A stretch of 24,953 nt of DNA from Muribaculaceae bacterium (GTDB lineage Bacteria > Bacteroidota > Bacteroidia > Bacteroidales > Muribaculaceae): contig VSPE01000032.1 of NCBI GenBank assembly GCA_009775225.1, positions 1 through 24,953 of the forward strand, given 5' to 3'. Shown here one piece after another: positions 7,467 to 14,872 of this stretch. Below the pieces are notes generated by a model. The model worked only from the letters and a program-made list of their open reading frames with translations, was not told the DNA's origin and ran no database searches. A program made the position numbers and the translations under genes. Numbering within the stretch: position 1 is the first letter of the stretch; each line of letters starts with the position of its first letter.

Positions 7467-7515
7467 TTTGTAAGGAGCCATAGTAACAAGGCTCCCGAAC
7501 TTCTAAACTTACAAA
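7467..7515 (-). repeat. Nested inverted repeat between the manC-like gene and argS
   Basis: Outer arms TTTGTAAG (7467-7474) and CTTACAAA (7508-7515) enclose inner arms GGAGCC (7474-7479) and GGCTCC (7490-7495). All are perfect, and the inner loop is 10 nt. It follows the upstream stop by about 9 bp and ends 15 bp before argS. There is no strong T-run, so a weak terminator, attenuator or RNA-processing hairpin are all possible. Confidence 0.45.
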
Positions 7516-7523
7516 CTAAAAAA

Positions 7524-8615
7524 TCACTCGTACTTGTCGCCGAATTTTACTTTGGCGTCGGTGAACATCTGCTTGATTTTCTGTTCTCTTGCCTTGGGGC
7601 AAATCAGCAGCACACCGTCGGCGTCAGCCACAATATAATCTTCGAGACCGTCGGCCACGATGAGTTTGTCGCCACGCACGGCAAAGATATTGCCGCGGCA
7701 GTTATAGGCAAGCACATTGCAGTTCTGAGTCACGTTCTGCTCTATATTTTTGGGCGAGAGGTCATAGAGAGCGCTCCAGGTGCCGAGGTCGTTCCAGCCG
7801 AATGTCACGGTCTCCACATACACATTGTCGGCACGCTCCATAACGGCATAGTCGATGGATATACCCACACATCCGGGGAAAGCCTTGTCGATAAATTCGG
7901 TTTCGGCGGCATGGTCGCGGTACACCTCGTGGGCAGCCGCATCGAAAGCTCCGGCCACATCGGGTGCCCAGCGGCGTAGCGCCTCGCGGATAGCCGAAGC
8001 GCGCCACAAGAAGATGCCGGAGTTCCAGAAGAACTCTCCCGAAGCCACAAACACCTTTGCAAGCTCATGGTCGGGCTTCTCGGTGAAAGTCTTCACTTTG
8101 TTGATGCCGTCCTGCACTACATCGCCAATCTGTATGTAGCCGTAGCCAGTTTCGGGGCGTGTGGGCGAAATGCCGAGAGTGAGGAGTGCATCGTGGCTCT
8201 CTACAAATTCAAAGCCGTTGAGCACCGACAGCTCAAAGTCGGCCTCACGCGTGATAACGTGGTCGGCGGGGGTCACAATCATCGAGGCCTCGCTGTCGCG
8301 TGCGGCAATATGCCATGCGGCCCAGGCGATACAGGGAGCCGTGTTGCGGCGCGCAGGCTCAAGAAGTATCTGCGAGGGCGCAATCATAGGCAGCTGCTCC
8401 CGCACCAGGTCGGCATAGAGGCCGTTGGTCATTATCACGATATTTTCTGCCGGGATGATGTTGCTGATGCGGTCATAGCTCATCTGCAGCAAGGTGCGGC
8501 CTGTACCTAAGAAGTCGATAAACTGCTTGGGGAGGCGTGTGCGGCTATAGGGCCAGAAACGGCTGCCGATGCCACCGCACATTATTACACAATAGCGATG
8601 TGAACGTTTGTCCAT
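7524..8615 (-). CDS. manC: Mannose-1-phosphate guanylyltransferase
   Basis: The enzyme makes GDP-mannose from mannose-1-phosphate and GTP, feeding glycan, O-antigen and fucose pathways. The 363-residue product starts at ATG 8615. The N-terminal nucleotidyltransferase signature is clear: GGIGSRFWP at residues 14-22 with the following RLPKQF carrying the conserved lysine. Other expected segments include VTPADHVI, TFTEKPD, FFWNSGIFLW and FGWNDLGTW. The protein ends after the transferase and left-handed helix part, so it is the short monofunctional form without a phosphomannose isomerase domain. A promoter with a perfect -33 box lies upstream, and argS and the BI-1 gene follow. Confidence 0.92.
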   Translation of the reverse strand: MDKRSHRYCVIMCGGIGSRFWPYSRTRLPKQFIDFLGTGRTLLQMSYDRISNIIPAENIVIMTNGLYADLVREQLPMIAPSQILLEPARRNTAPCIAWAAWHIAARDSEASMIVTPADHVITREADFELSVLNGFEFVESHDALLTLGISPTRPETGYGYIQIGDVVQDGINKVKTFTEKPDHELAKVFVASGEFFWNSGIFLWRASAIREALRRWAPDVAGAFDAAAHEVYRDHAAETEFIDKAFPGCVGISIDYAVMERADNVYVETVTFGWNDLGTWSALYDLSPKNIEQNVTQNCNVLAYNCRGNIFAVRGDKLIVADGLEDYIVADADGVLLICPKAREQKIKQMFTDAKVKFGDKYE

Positions 8616-8649
8616 ATCCGTATATCTGTATTATTCAAATTTTAGTCTG

Positions 8650-8680
8650 CTAAATTAACAATTTTCCGCTTCATGGCAAA
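8650..8680 (-). promoter_or_regulatory. Candidate promoter of the manC-argS unit
   Basis: On the minus strand TTTG (8680-8677) precedes TAATTTAG (8657-8650) by exactly 19 bp. The -7 box differs from TAnnTTTG at one position. Transcription would start about 30 bp before the ATG. The sequence TAATTTAGC, two bases, ACTAAAA is shared with the POT-transporter promoter. Confidence 0.55.
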
Positions 8681-8773
8681 ATTTTGACATGTAAAAGGCC
8701 GGCAAAAGATAGGCGGGGAGTGTCATCTCGTCAAGAATTATTACAAAGCTTCCTGAAAAGGCAGCCGGCCACA

Positions 8774-8868
8774 CGGAGCGACGACATTCCTGTCATCGCC
8801 GCGCGTCATTGCGCCCCGGGGTTGATTAGCGGCATCGCACTTGCGATGACAAGGATATCGTCGCTCCG
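8774..8868. repeat. REP- or MITE-like long inverted repeat
   Basis: Arms at 8774-8799 and 8843-8868 (26 bp each) match except at 3 positions and flank a 43-nt centre. The ends read CGGAGCGACGA and TCGTCGCTCCG, and the inner portions contain TGTCATCGC, resembling the GTCATTGCG/GGAGCGACGA type of intergenic repeat seen in many bacterial genomes. It lies in the 325-bp gap between the FKBP operon end and the manC promoter. No other copy is present in this window, so its status as a dispersed repeat is inferred. Confidence 0.6.
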
Positions 8869-8888
8869 GGCATAGAAATGGCAATAAC

Positions 8889-8912
8889 GAAAAAAGCCCG
8901 CAAAAGCGGGCC
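8889..8912 (-). terminator. Intrinsic terminator of the FKBP operon
   Basis: On the minus strand GCCCGC (8911-8906) pairs with GCGGGC (8901-8896) around a 4-nt TTTT loop, followed by six T (8895-8890). It lies 29 bp past the stop of the last FKBP gene and is a textbook rho-independent terminator. Confidence 0.92.
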
Positions 8913-8940
8913 TATTTCGGTTAATATCCTATGATACGGA

Positions 8941-9825
8941 TTATTCTGCGGGATTTACATCGAGTAGCTCAACCTCGAACACAAGCATTTCGTTGGGGCC
9001 GATTCCGGCAGCAGGCTGACCCTGATTGCCGTATGCGAGCTTGCCGGGGATGTAGAGTGTGGCTTTGCCACCCTTGCCGATAAGCATAAGACCTTCGCGG
9101 AAACCGGGAACCACACCCTGGAGATTGAATGTGGCGGGGCCACGGCCGTCGGTGGTATCGAAAACCTTTCCGTTAATGAGCTTGCCGGTGTAGTTCACTA
9201 CCACGGTGGCGTTTTCATCGGGATGCTGACCGTCGCCTTCAGACTCGATGAGGTAGCTGAGACCGCTTTCTGTGGTGCGTACTTCGGGGTTGGCAGCCTT
9301 CTGCTCGGCTATAAAAGCCTGAGCTTTCTCGCCATTCTGCACCGCTTCGGGGGCGCCGGCTTCGGCAGCATCTTTATCGGCCTGGGCCTTCTCCTGTGCG
9401 GCCATGTAGAGGCGCTGGAACTCAAGCGCGCGACCCTGCATTTCGGAGTAAGGGAGAGAATCGGCAAGGAAGGCCGACTTGAAAGCCGACATCGCAGCAG
9501 CCTTATTGATAGTGATACCCTGCTGCTCGAGCTGCTGGAGTTCGGTCATCATCTGTATGGCCACCTGCATGCCCATGCGAGTGTCGCGGCTGTCGTCGGC
9601 TCCGAACACAATCTGCATGCCGCGGAGAAACTCCTGCTTCTGCGCTTTCTGCTTCTCGCCCATCTGCGAGTAGTCGCCATATATCATTGAGCCTACATAA
9701 GTGCCGTATGCTGTGGAAAGAGAGTCGTTTGCAACACCGCTCGCGCAGCTGTCGCTTTCACACTTGCCACAGCTCACTGCTGTGAGTGCCATAAGGGCGC
9801 AAGCGCCCATCATCAATTTTTTCAT
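8941..9825 (-). CDS. FKBP-type peptidyl-prolyl isomerase, lipoprotein
   Basis: The 294-residue product starts at ATG 9825. It opens with a lipoprotein signal peptide, KK then a hydrophobic stretch and lipobox TAVSC with the lipidated cysteine at residue 19, so it should be anchored in the envelope. Residues about 30-180 form a helical FkpA/Mip-like N-terminal dimerisation region. Residues about 183-291 form the FKBP catalytic domain, with NYTGKL, VFDTTDGRGP, VVPGF (238-242; Phe where many FKBPs have Trp) and KLAYGNQG. It probably speeds proline isomerisation or acts as a chaperone for envelope proteins. It is the last gene of a three-FKBP operon, 19 bp after the second, and ends at a strong terminator. 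Confidence 0.94.
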   Translation of the reverse strand: MKKLMMGACALMALTAVSCGKCESDSCASGVANDSLSTAYGTYVGSMIYGDYSQMGEKQKAQKQEFLRGMQIVFGADDSRDTRMGMQVAIQMMTELQQLEQQGITINKAAAMSAFKSAFLADSLPYSEMQGRALEFQRLYMAAQEKAQADKDAAEAGAPEAVQNGEKAQAFIAEQKAANPEVRTTESGLSYLIESEGDGQHPDENATVVVNYTGKLINGKVFDTTDGRGPATFNLQGVVPGFREGLMLIGKGGKATLYIPGKLAYGNQGQPAAGIGPNEMLVFEVELLDVNPAE

Positions 9826-9844
9826 ATTCTTATATTAGAGTTTT

Positions 9845-10531
9845 TTATTCCTGAAATACATCGAGAAGCTCTACATCGAAAGAAAGAGCGCAGTCAGGCG
9901 GAATTACACCCGGCACGCCCTCCTTGCCGTATGCAAGCGAGGCAGGAAGCACCAGGCGGCAACGCGCGCCGGGGTGCATCTGCACAAGGCCTTCTGCCAT
10001 ACCAGGAGCAAGGTCGCTCACGGTAGCGACCATAGGACGCTCGTCGGGTGCTATGACATCGAAGACAGTGCCGTCCGGCAGTTTGCCTGTGTAGCGTATG
10101 CTCACCTTGTCGGAAGATGTCGGTTTGGCGCGCGAGCTATCGCCTTGGTCGAGCGTGACGATGACGAGACCGTCTGGCATCACGCGGGCGCCGTCTTCGG
10201 CGGCGGCCTGCGCGAGCATAAGCTCCGACATGTCTGCGGCAGCGTTGGCCTTGGCCTCCATGGCGGCATCTATAGCAGCCACTGCGGCATCATGCTCGGC
10301 CTTGCTGTAAGGGCGCTGCAGCTCCTCGATGATGAGCTGACGCACCCGTGCGGTATCACATTCCACGCCCGTCGACTTTAGCTGCGCCAAAGCGTTGTCC
10401 ACCGCAAGCTTCATATTGGAAGCCACGAAGACCGCCACGGGGCGGTCGAGCGCAGTACCTTCCGCCGGGGCCGCGAACGAAACCACGGCGGCAAGGCTTG
10501 CAAATGCGATACAGAGGAAGCGGCGCATCAT
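9845..10531 (-). CDS. Exported FKBP-type peptidyl-prolyl isomerase, divergent
   Basis: The 228-residue product starts at ATG 10531, or possibly the next codon, also ATG. The first start overlaps the stop of the preceding FKBP gene as ATGA, which suggests translational coupling. An N-terminal signal peptide (MRRFLCIAFASLAAVVSFAA) lacks a good lipobox, pointing to a soluble periplasmic protein. Residues about 35-115 are helical. The FKBP domain spans about 140-226, with RYTGKL, GTVFDVI and ASLAYGKEG. It departs from the consensus at the floor of the active site, where VIPGW is replaced by LAPGM (174-178), and in the loop after the FD pair. Isomerase activity may be weak, leaving a chaperone role. 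Confidence 0.9.
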   Translation of the reverse strand: MMRRFLCIAFASLAAVVSFAAPAEGTALDRPVAVFVASNMKLAVDNALAQLKSTGVECDTARVRQLIIEELQRPYSKAEHDAAVAAIDAAMEAKANAAADMSELMLAQAAAEDGARVMPDGLVIVTLDQGDSSRAKPTSSDKVSIRYTGKLPDGTVFDVIAPDERPMVATVSDLAPGMAEGLVQMHPGARCRLVLPASLAYGKEGVPGVIPPDCALSFDVELLDVFQE

Positions 10532-11157
10532 TTCTTGCCAACTACCTCGATAAGTTCCACATCAAAAATGAGAGTCTGGTTAGGGCCGATAAGACCGCCT
10601 GCACCCTGAGGGCCATAGGCGAGCTGCGACGGAATGAAAAGGCGCCATTTCGAGCCGGCGCTCATGAGCTGGAGTGCTTCCACCCAGCCGGGTATTACCT
10701 GAGTGACACCGAAAGTAGCGGGTTCGCCGCGGTCTACGCTCGAGTCGAACACAGTGCCGTCGATGAGCTTGCCGGTATAGTGTACCGTAACCTGGTCGCC
10801 GGGGCCGGGCTTGGGGCCGTTGCCTTCAGTGAGAACTTCGTACTGGAGTCCTGTGGAAGTAGTCTTCACCTCGGCGCGCTTGCCGTTCGACTCGAGAAAT
10901 TCCTTACCGGCTTTTTCGTTTACCGAAGCCATTGCGGCAGCTTCTTCCTGCTGCTGCTTCTGGAGTTTGGTGAAGTATTCGTTGATTACCTGCTTTGCTT
11001 CTTCGAAACTGATGCGGGGAGCGAGACCGTCGTAAACGGCGGCAACGCCGTCGGCGAAATCCTGTACGTTGATTTTCTCGATGCCGCTTCCTCGGAAGTT
11101 GTTGCCCATGCTAAGGCCGAGAGCATAGCTCAGGCGGTCAAATTCTTTAGTATCCAT
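10528..11157 (-). CDS. FKBP-type peptidyl-prolyl isomerase, probably cytoplasmic
   Basis: The 209-residue product starts at ATG 11157 and has no signal peptide, so it should be cytosolic. Residues 1-75 form an FKBP_N-type helical dimerisation region (DRLSYALGLSMGNNFR). A charged linker follows, then the catalytic domain at about 105-207. Its active-site residues match canonical FKBPs: Y127 in HYTGKL, F137 and D138 in VFDSS, VIPGW at 154-158, Y181 in LAYGPQG and F198. It is the first gene of the operon, behind a canonical promoter. Its stop overlaps the start of the second FKBP gene by 4 bp. It is the most conventional enzyme of the three. Confidence 0.95.
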   Translation of the reverse strand: MDTKEFDRLSYALGLSMGNNFRGSGIEKINVQDFADGVAAVYDGLAPRISFEEAKQVINEYFTKLQKQQQEEAAAMASVNEKAGKEFLESNGKRAEVKTTSTGLQYEVLTEGNGPKPGPGDQVTVHYTGKLIDGTVFDSSVDRGEPATFGVTQVIPGWVEALQLMSAGSKWRLFIPSQLAYGPQGAGGLIGPNQTLIFDVELIEVVGKK

Positions 11158-11187
11158 GTTTTATGTTATTCTTATTCAATCAGACGA

Positions 11188-11218
11188 CAAAGATAGTGCT
11201 TTTATCTGCCATTCCAAA
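11188..11218 (-). promoter_or_regulatory. Promoter of the three-gene FKBP operon
   Basis: On the minus strand TTTG (11218-11215) and TATCTTTG (11195-11188) are separated by exactly 19 bp, matching both Bacteroidota consensus boxes. Transcription would begin near 11181-11184, about 25 bp before the first FKBP start. Confidence 0.75.
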
Positions 11219-11240
11219 AGGATTAACAAATAAAAGCACT
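11195..11240. promoter_or_regulatory. 14-bp inverted repeat overlapping the FKBP operon promoter
   Basis: AGTGCTTTTATCTG (11195-11208) and CAAATAAAAGCACT (11227-11240) are complementary except at one position and enclose 18 bp. One arm fills most of the spacer and touches the -7 box; the other lies upstream of the -33 box. It may be an operator, or the 3' hairpin of the upp transcript, or both. Confidence 0.55.
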
Positions 11241-11259
11241 TAATGTTCGCAGCCACAGG

Positions 11260-11285
11260 AGCCTGAGGAGCATCTGCCCCAGGCT
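11260..11285 (-). terminator. Weak hairpin overlapping the upp stop codon
   Basis: AGCCTG (11260-11265) pairs with CAGGCT (11280-11285), extended by two more pairs across one mismatch. The stem overlaps the upp stop and no T-run follows on the minus strand. If upp ends its transcript here, the larger inverted repeat at 11195-11240 probably contributes. Confidence 0.25.
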
Positions 11286-11937
11286 ATTCCTTAGTGCCGT
11301 AGGCGAGGTCGCCGGCATCGCCGAGACCGGGCACGATATAGCTGTGCGCGTTGATTTCGGGGTCGATGACACCCACCCATAGCTCGGAGTCCTCAGGCAT
11401 TACCGACGCCATGTAGTCCACGGCCTTCTGCGAGGCAATCACCGATGCCACATGCACCTTGGCGGGAGCGCCCTTGGTGAGAAGCGCCCTGTAGCTAAGC
11501 TCCATAGATGCGCCGGTGGCGAGCATGGGGTCGCAGAGCACAAGCGTCTTGCCGTCGAGAATGGGCGAAGCGAGATACTCTATGCAGATGTCGAAATTCT
11601 CTTTCTCCTTATACTTGCGGTATGCCGACACAAACGCGTTCTCGGCATCATCGAAATAGCGCAGGAAGCCCTGGTGAAAGGGCACGCCGGCGCGGAATAT
11701 GGTGGCGAGTACAATCTTATCGTCGATGAGGTCGCAGTTGGCGGTCACTCCCAACGGAGTAGTAACAGGCTCCTTGCGATAGCCGAGGGTCTTGCTGATT
11801 TCGTATGCGAAAATCTCGCCGAGGCGCTCGAGATTGCGACGGAAACGCAGGCGGTCGGTCTGTACCGACGTACTGCGCATCTCGGCAAGATACTGGCTTA
11901 CCAGCGAAGGTTCTTCGGCAAAGTTATGTATTATCAT
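11284..11937 (-). CDS. upp: Uracil phosphoribosyltransferase
   Basis: UPRT converts uracil and PRPP to UMP, the main uracil salvage step. The 217-residue product starts at ATG 11937, close to the usual 208-217. The PRPP-binding loop is CDPMLATGAS (D136 to G142), preceded by the FRAGVPFHQG segment, and the C-terminal uracil-binding stretch VIDPEINAHSYIVPGLGDAGDLAYGT is complete. It starts 41 bp after the lpxA stop with no terminator between, so the two are likely co-transcribed. It complements pyrH in the same window: UMP made here is the PyrH substrate. Confidence 0.97.
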   Translation of the reverse strand: MIIHNFAEEPSLVSQYLAEMRSTSVQTDRLRFRRNLERLGEIFAYEISKTLGYRKEPVTTPLGVTANCDLIDDKIVLATIFRAGVPFHQGFLRYFDDAENAFVSAYRKYKEKENFDICIEYLASPILDGKTLVLCDPMLATGASMELSYRALLTKGAPAKVHVASVIASQKAVDYMASVMPEDSELWVGVIDPEINAHSYIVPGLGDAGDLAYGTKE

Positions 11938-11978
11938 ATTTCAGTGTTATATTGTTTTAAGAGCGTACTTGAACAGTA

Positions 11979-12767
11979 TTAGTCGGCTTCGAAGCGGTTG
12001 CCGGCAATTTTCATATCGTTGTCGCGCACAAAAGCAAGGATTGCATCGCGCACCTCCGATGGCTGTATGTCGTCTTCGATACGCAGAAGAGCATTGTAAA
12101 GCGATGTGGAGCACTGATAGATATGGCGGTACGCTTTGGCTATATCGTCTATCTGCTCTTCGGTAAAGCCCGCATGCTTGCGCATCACGATAGCATTCAC
12201 GCCATAATATGTGATAGGATTGTGCGCCATAATCACATACGGAGGCACATTCGAGCTTACGCGCGTGCCGCCCTTAAGGAGAACGAAATGACCCACATGA
12301 CAGCCTTCATGGAGCACTACACTCGACGAAAGTATAGTTCCTTCGCCCACAACCACATCGCCGGCTATCTTCACCGAGTTGCCAATCACGCACTTGTCGG
12401 CGATGCGCGTATCGTGGCCTATATGGCTGGCTGCGAAGACAAAGGAGTCGGCACCGACCACTGTTCCACCGGTATCGGCAATACCACGGTTGATAATCAC
12501 ATTCTCGCGTATAACGGTGTTGCCGCCTATAGTACAATGCGACTTACAGCCTTTCCAGCGGAAGTCCTGCGGGTCGGCACCCACAACAGAGCCTTGATAC
12601 ACTTTCACATTCCGGCCAAGCGTGGTTCCGGCCATTACGGAGGCGTAAGGCATAATCTCACAGCCGTCGCCGATTACGGTATTGGCATCGATATATGCAA
12701 AGGGATGGATTTTCACGTCCTTGCCAAGCTGTGCTTTGGTATCGACGTATGCTAAGGGGCTTATCAT
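11979..12767 (-). CDS. lpxA: UDP-N-acetylglucosamine O-acyltransferase (lipid A synthesis)
   Basis: LpxA transfers a 3-hydroxyacyl chain from acyl carrier protein to UDP-GlcNAc, the first step of lipid A synthesis; it is a soluble homotrimer. I chose ATG 12767 (262 residues). A longer open frame upstream crosses the promoter and adds residues with no family likeness. The N-terminal two-thirds show hexapeptide-repeat periodicity of a left-handed beta-helix. The catalytic histidine is in ASHIGHD (H115 and H118, the latter matching E. coli H125). The C-terminal helical domain (about 190-262) has NPITYYGVNAIVMRKHAGF, typical of LpxA rather than LpxD. The upp gene follows. Confidence 0.96.
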   Translation of the reverse strand: MISPLAYVDTKAQLGKDVKIHPFAYIDANTVIGDGCEIMPYASVMAGTTLGRNVKVYQGSVVGADPQDFRWKGCKSHCTIGGNTVIRENVIINRGIADTGGTVVGADSFVFAASHIGHDTRIADKCVIGNSVKIAGDVVVGEGTILSSSVVLHEGCHVGHFVLLKGGTRVSSNVPPYVIMAHNPITYYGVNAIVMRKHAGFTEEQIDDIAKAYRHIYQCSTSLYNALLRIEDDIQPSEVRDAILAFVRDNDMKIAGNRFEAD

Positions 12768-12810
12768 AGTGGTAGAGTTTAGGTGTCGTAAACTGTGTTT
12801 GTTAATACTG

Positions 12811-12837
12811 CAAATATAATGTATTTTTTGCCACAAA
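12811..12837 (-). promoter_or_regulatory. Candidate promoter of lpxA-upp
   Basis: TATATTTG on the minus strand (12818-12811) matches TAnnTTTG exactly and lies 43 bp before the lpxA ATG. A TTTG (12837-12834) lies upstream but only 15 bp away, shorter than the usual 19-21, so the -33 contact is uncertain. Confidence 0.5.
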
Positions 12838-12922
12838 CGTTCACTATGAGCCAAAAATGCCATATTTACAGCAAAAATTCTTTACACAATCGCAGCCCGG
12901 CCATGCGCGCGTATATTCAAAA

Positions 12923-12952
12923 GCCGTGCTGCAACTTGCATTGCAGCACGGC
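12923..12952 (-). terminator. Intrinsic terminator of pckA
   Basis: GCCGTGCTGCAA (12923-12934) and TTGCAGCACGGC (12941-12952) form a perfect 12-bp stem with a 6-nt loop, 25 bp past the pckA stop. On the minus strand the stem is followed by TTTTGAATAT, a short T-run. Confidence 0.87.
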
Positions 12953-12977
12953 CTGTGAGTGTTATGCGGCGCTCAGC

Positions 12978-14621
12978 TTAGAGCTGGGGGCCGGCGGCAA
13001 CGAGAGCCTTGCCGGCTTCGTTGGTTTCGTATTTCTTGAAGTTCTTGATGAAGCGGGCAGCGAGGTCGTTTGCCTTTACAGTCCATTCTTCGGCGTTCTG
13101 GTAAGTGTCGCGGGGGTCGAGGATTTTGGGGTCGACGCCGGGGAGCTCGGTGGGGATGGTGAAGTCGAAGATGGGAAGCTGCTTGGTGGGAGCCTTGAGG
13201 ATAGCGCCGTCGAGGATAGCGTCGATGATGCCGCGAGTATCCTTGATAGAGATGCGCTTGCCTGTACCGTTCCAGCCGGTGTTCACAAGATAAGCCTTGG
13301 CGCCGGACTGCTCCATACGCTTAACGAGTTCTTCAGCGTACTTGGTGGGGTGCAGTTCGAGGAATGCCTGGCCGAAACATGCCGAGAAGGTGGGGGTGGG
13401 TTCGGTGATGCCGCGTTCGGTACCGGCGAGCTTGGCGGTGAAGCCGCTCAGGAAGTAGTACTTGGTCTGCTCGGGAGTGAGGATAGACACGGGAGGAAGC
13501 ACACCGAATGCGTCAGCGCTGAGGAAAATCACATTCTTGGCGGCGGGGCCGTGGCTGATGGGCTTCACAATCTTCTCGATGTGGTCGATGGGGTAAGATA
13601 CGCGGGTGTTTTCGGTCACGCTCTTGTCAGCGAAGTCAATCACGCCTTCTTCCTTAACAGTCACGTTCTCGAGGAGAGCGTCGCGGCGGATAGCGTTGTA
13701 GATGTCGGGTTCGCTGTCCTTGTCGAGGTTGATAACCTTGGCATAGCAGCCGCCCTCGAAGTTGAATACGCCGTTGTCGTCCCAGCCGTGTTCGTCGTCA
13801 CCGATGAGGAGACGCTTGGGATCGGTCGAGAGAGTGGTCTTGCCGGTACCCGAAAGGCCGAAGAAGATAGCGGTGTTCTCGCCGTTCATGTCGGTGTTGG
13901 CCGAGCAGTGCATGGAAGCGATTCCCTTGAGGGGGAGGTAGTAGTTCATCATAGAGAACATACCCTTCTTCATTTCGCCGCCGTACCAGGTGTTGATAAT
14001 AACCTGTTCGCGAGAGGTGATGTTGAATACCACTGCGGTTTCGCTGTTGAGGCCGAGTTCCTTGTAGTTGGTGAGCTTAGCCTTCGAAGCGTTGTATACG
14101 AGGAAGTCGGGAGTGAATGTCTCGAGTTCTTCAGCGGTGGGGCGGATAAACATGTTAGTCACGAAGTGAGCCTGCCATGCCACTTCCATGATGAAGCGCA
14201 CAGCCATGCGGGTGTCTTTGTTGGCACCGCAGAAGCCGTCCACTACATAGAGTTTCTTGTTAGAAAGCTCTTCTACGGCAAGCTTCTTGCAAGCAGCCCA
14301 TGCTTCTTCCGAAGCCTGCTTGTTGTCGTTGGGATATTCGGGGGTAGTCCACCATACGGTGTCTTTCGATTTCTCGTCGAGAACGATGAACTTGTCTTTG
14401 GGCGAACGGCCGGTGTAGACACCTGTCATCACGTTGACAGCGCCGAGTTCGGTCACTACGCCACGCTCGAAGCCTTCGAGGGTGGGGAGTGTTTCCTGCT
14501 CGAAGAGTTCGTCGTAAGAGGGGTTGTATACAACTTCTGTTGTACCGTCGATGCCGTATTTCACGAGGTCGTTCTTAATCTCGGCGATACGGGCTTTCTT
14601 GATTTCTTCAATATTGCTCAT
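12978..14621 (-). CDS. pckA: Phosphoenolpyruvate carboxykinase (ATP)
   Basis: The enzyme interconverts oxaloacetate plus ATP with PEP, CO2 and ADP. In Bacteroidales it often runs in the CO2-fixing direction towards succinate and propionate fermentation, as well as in gluconeogenesis; this is family knowledge. The 547-residue product starts at ATG 14621. Visible motifs are TGRSPKDKF (70-78) for substrate binding, WYGGEMKKG (212-220), the P-loop GLSGTGKTT (255-263) with the following LSTD, and the metal-binding LIGDDEHGW (272-280). These define the ATP-dependent class rather than the GTP class. It is a single-gene unit with its own promoter and terminator. Confidence 0.98.
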   Translation of the reverse strand: MSNIEEIKKARIAEIKNDLVKYGIDGTTEVVYNPSYDELFEQETLPTLEGFERGVVTELGAVNVMTGVYTGRSPKDKFIVLDEKSKDTVWWTTPEYPNDNKQASEEAWAACKKLAVEELSNKKLYVVDGFCGANKDTRMAVRFIMEVAWQAHFVTNMFIRPTAEELETFTPDFLVYNASKAKLTNYKELGLNSETAVVFNITSREQVIINTWYGGEMKKGMFSMMNYYLPLKGIASMHCSANTDMNGENTAIFFGLSGTGKTTLSTDPKRLLIGDDEHGWDDNGVFNFEGGCYAKVINLDKDSEPDIYNAIRRDALLENVTVKEEGVIDFADKSVTENTRVSYPIDHIEKIVKPISHGPAAKNVIFLSADAFGVLPPVSILTPEQTKYYFLSGFTAKLAGTERGITEPTPTFSACFGQAFLELHPTKYAEELVKRMEQSGAKAYLVNTGWNGTGKRISIKDTRGIIDAILDGAILKAPTKQLPIFDFTIPTELPGVDPKILDPRDTYQNAEEWTVKANDLAARFIKNFKKYETNEAGKALVAAGPQL

Positions 14622-14705
14622 TGTGTGCTTGAAAAAATATGGTGTTTGTAAATATTCTGTCAGTTATGATATCGCGCCGCCGGGCAGCGCCTTGTTTATC
14701 GAGTG

Positions 14706-14713
14706 CAAAGGTA
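14706..14713 (-). promoter_or_regulatory. -7 box of the pckA promoter
   Basis: TACCTTTG on the minus strand matches TAnnTTTG exactly. No clear TTTG sits 19-21 bp upstream, so the -33 element is weak or activator-dependent. The predicted leader is about 80 nt. Confidence 0.55.
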
Positions 14714-14812
14714 GGAAAAATTTTCGGTATCTGCCATAAATAACGAAAAATTTCTTTATTAATAAAATTTAATCGAGCCAACGCCGTATTTCAGAGCGCC
14801 TTGCGACAGCAA

Positions 14813-14846
14813 TAACGCCGCAGCCCGGGCACAGGTTGCGGCGTTA
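14813..14846 (-). terminator. Hairpin downstream of the small lipoprotein gene
   Basis: TAACGCCGCA (14813-14822) and TGCGGCGTTA (14837-14846) form a perfect 10-bp stem around a 14-nt loop that itself contains GCCCGGGC. It lies about 80 bp after the lipoprotein stop. The T-run is poor on the minus strand; TTTTAT follows on the plus strand. A terminator for the lipoprotein transcript is the best guess. Confidence 0.5.
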
Positions 14847-14872
14847 GCTCACTTTTATATTCAATTAATAGA

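Noticed and set aside
8684..8875. A 63-codon plus-strand frame between the manC-like gene and the FKBP operon
   Set aside because: It runs through the long inverted repeat, and its composition follows that repeat rather than a protein.
12795..14651. A 618-codon plus-strand open frame opposite pckA, and similar long frames opposite argS, rsh and the TPR gene
   Set aside because: These arise from the codon bias of GC-rich genes read in antisense. None has a credible protein motif.
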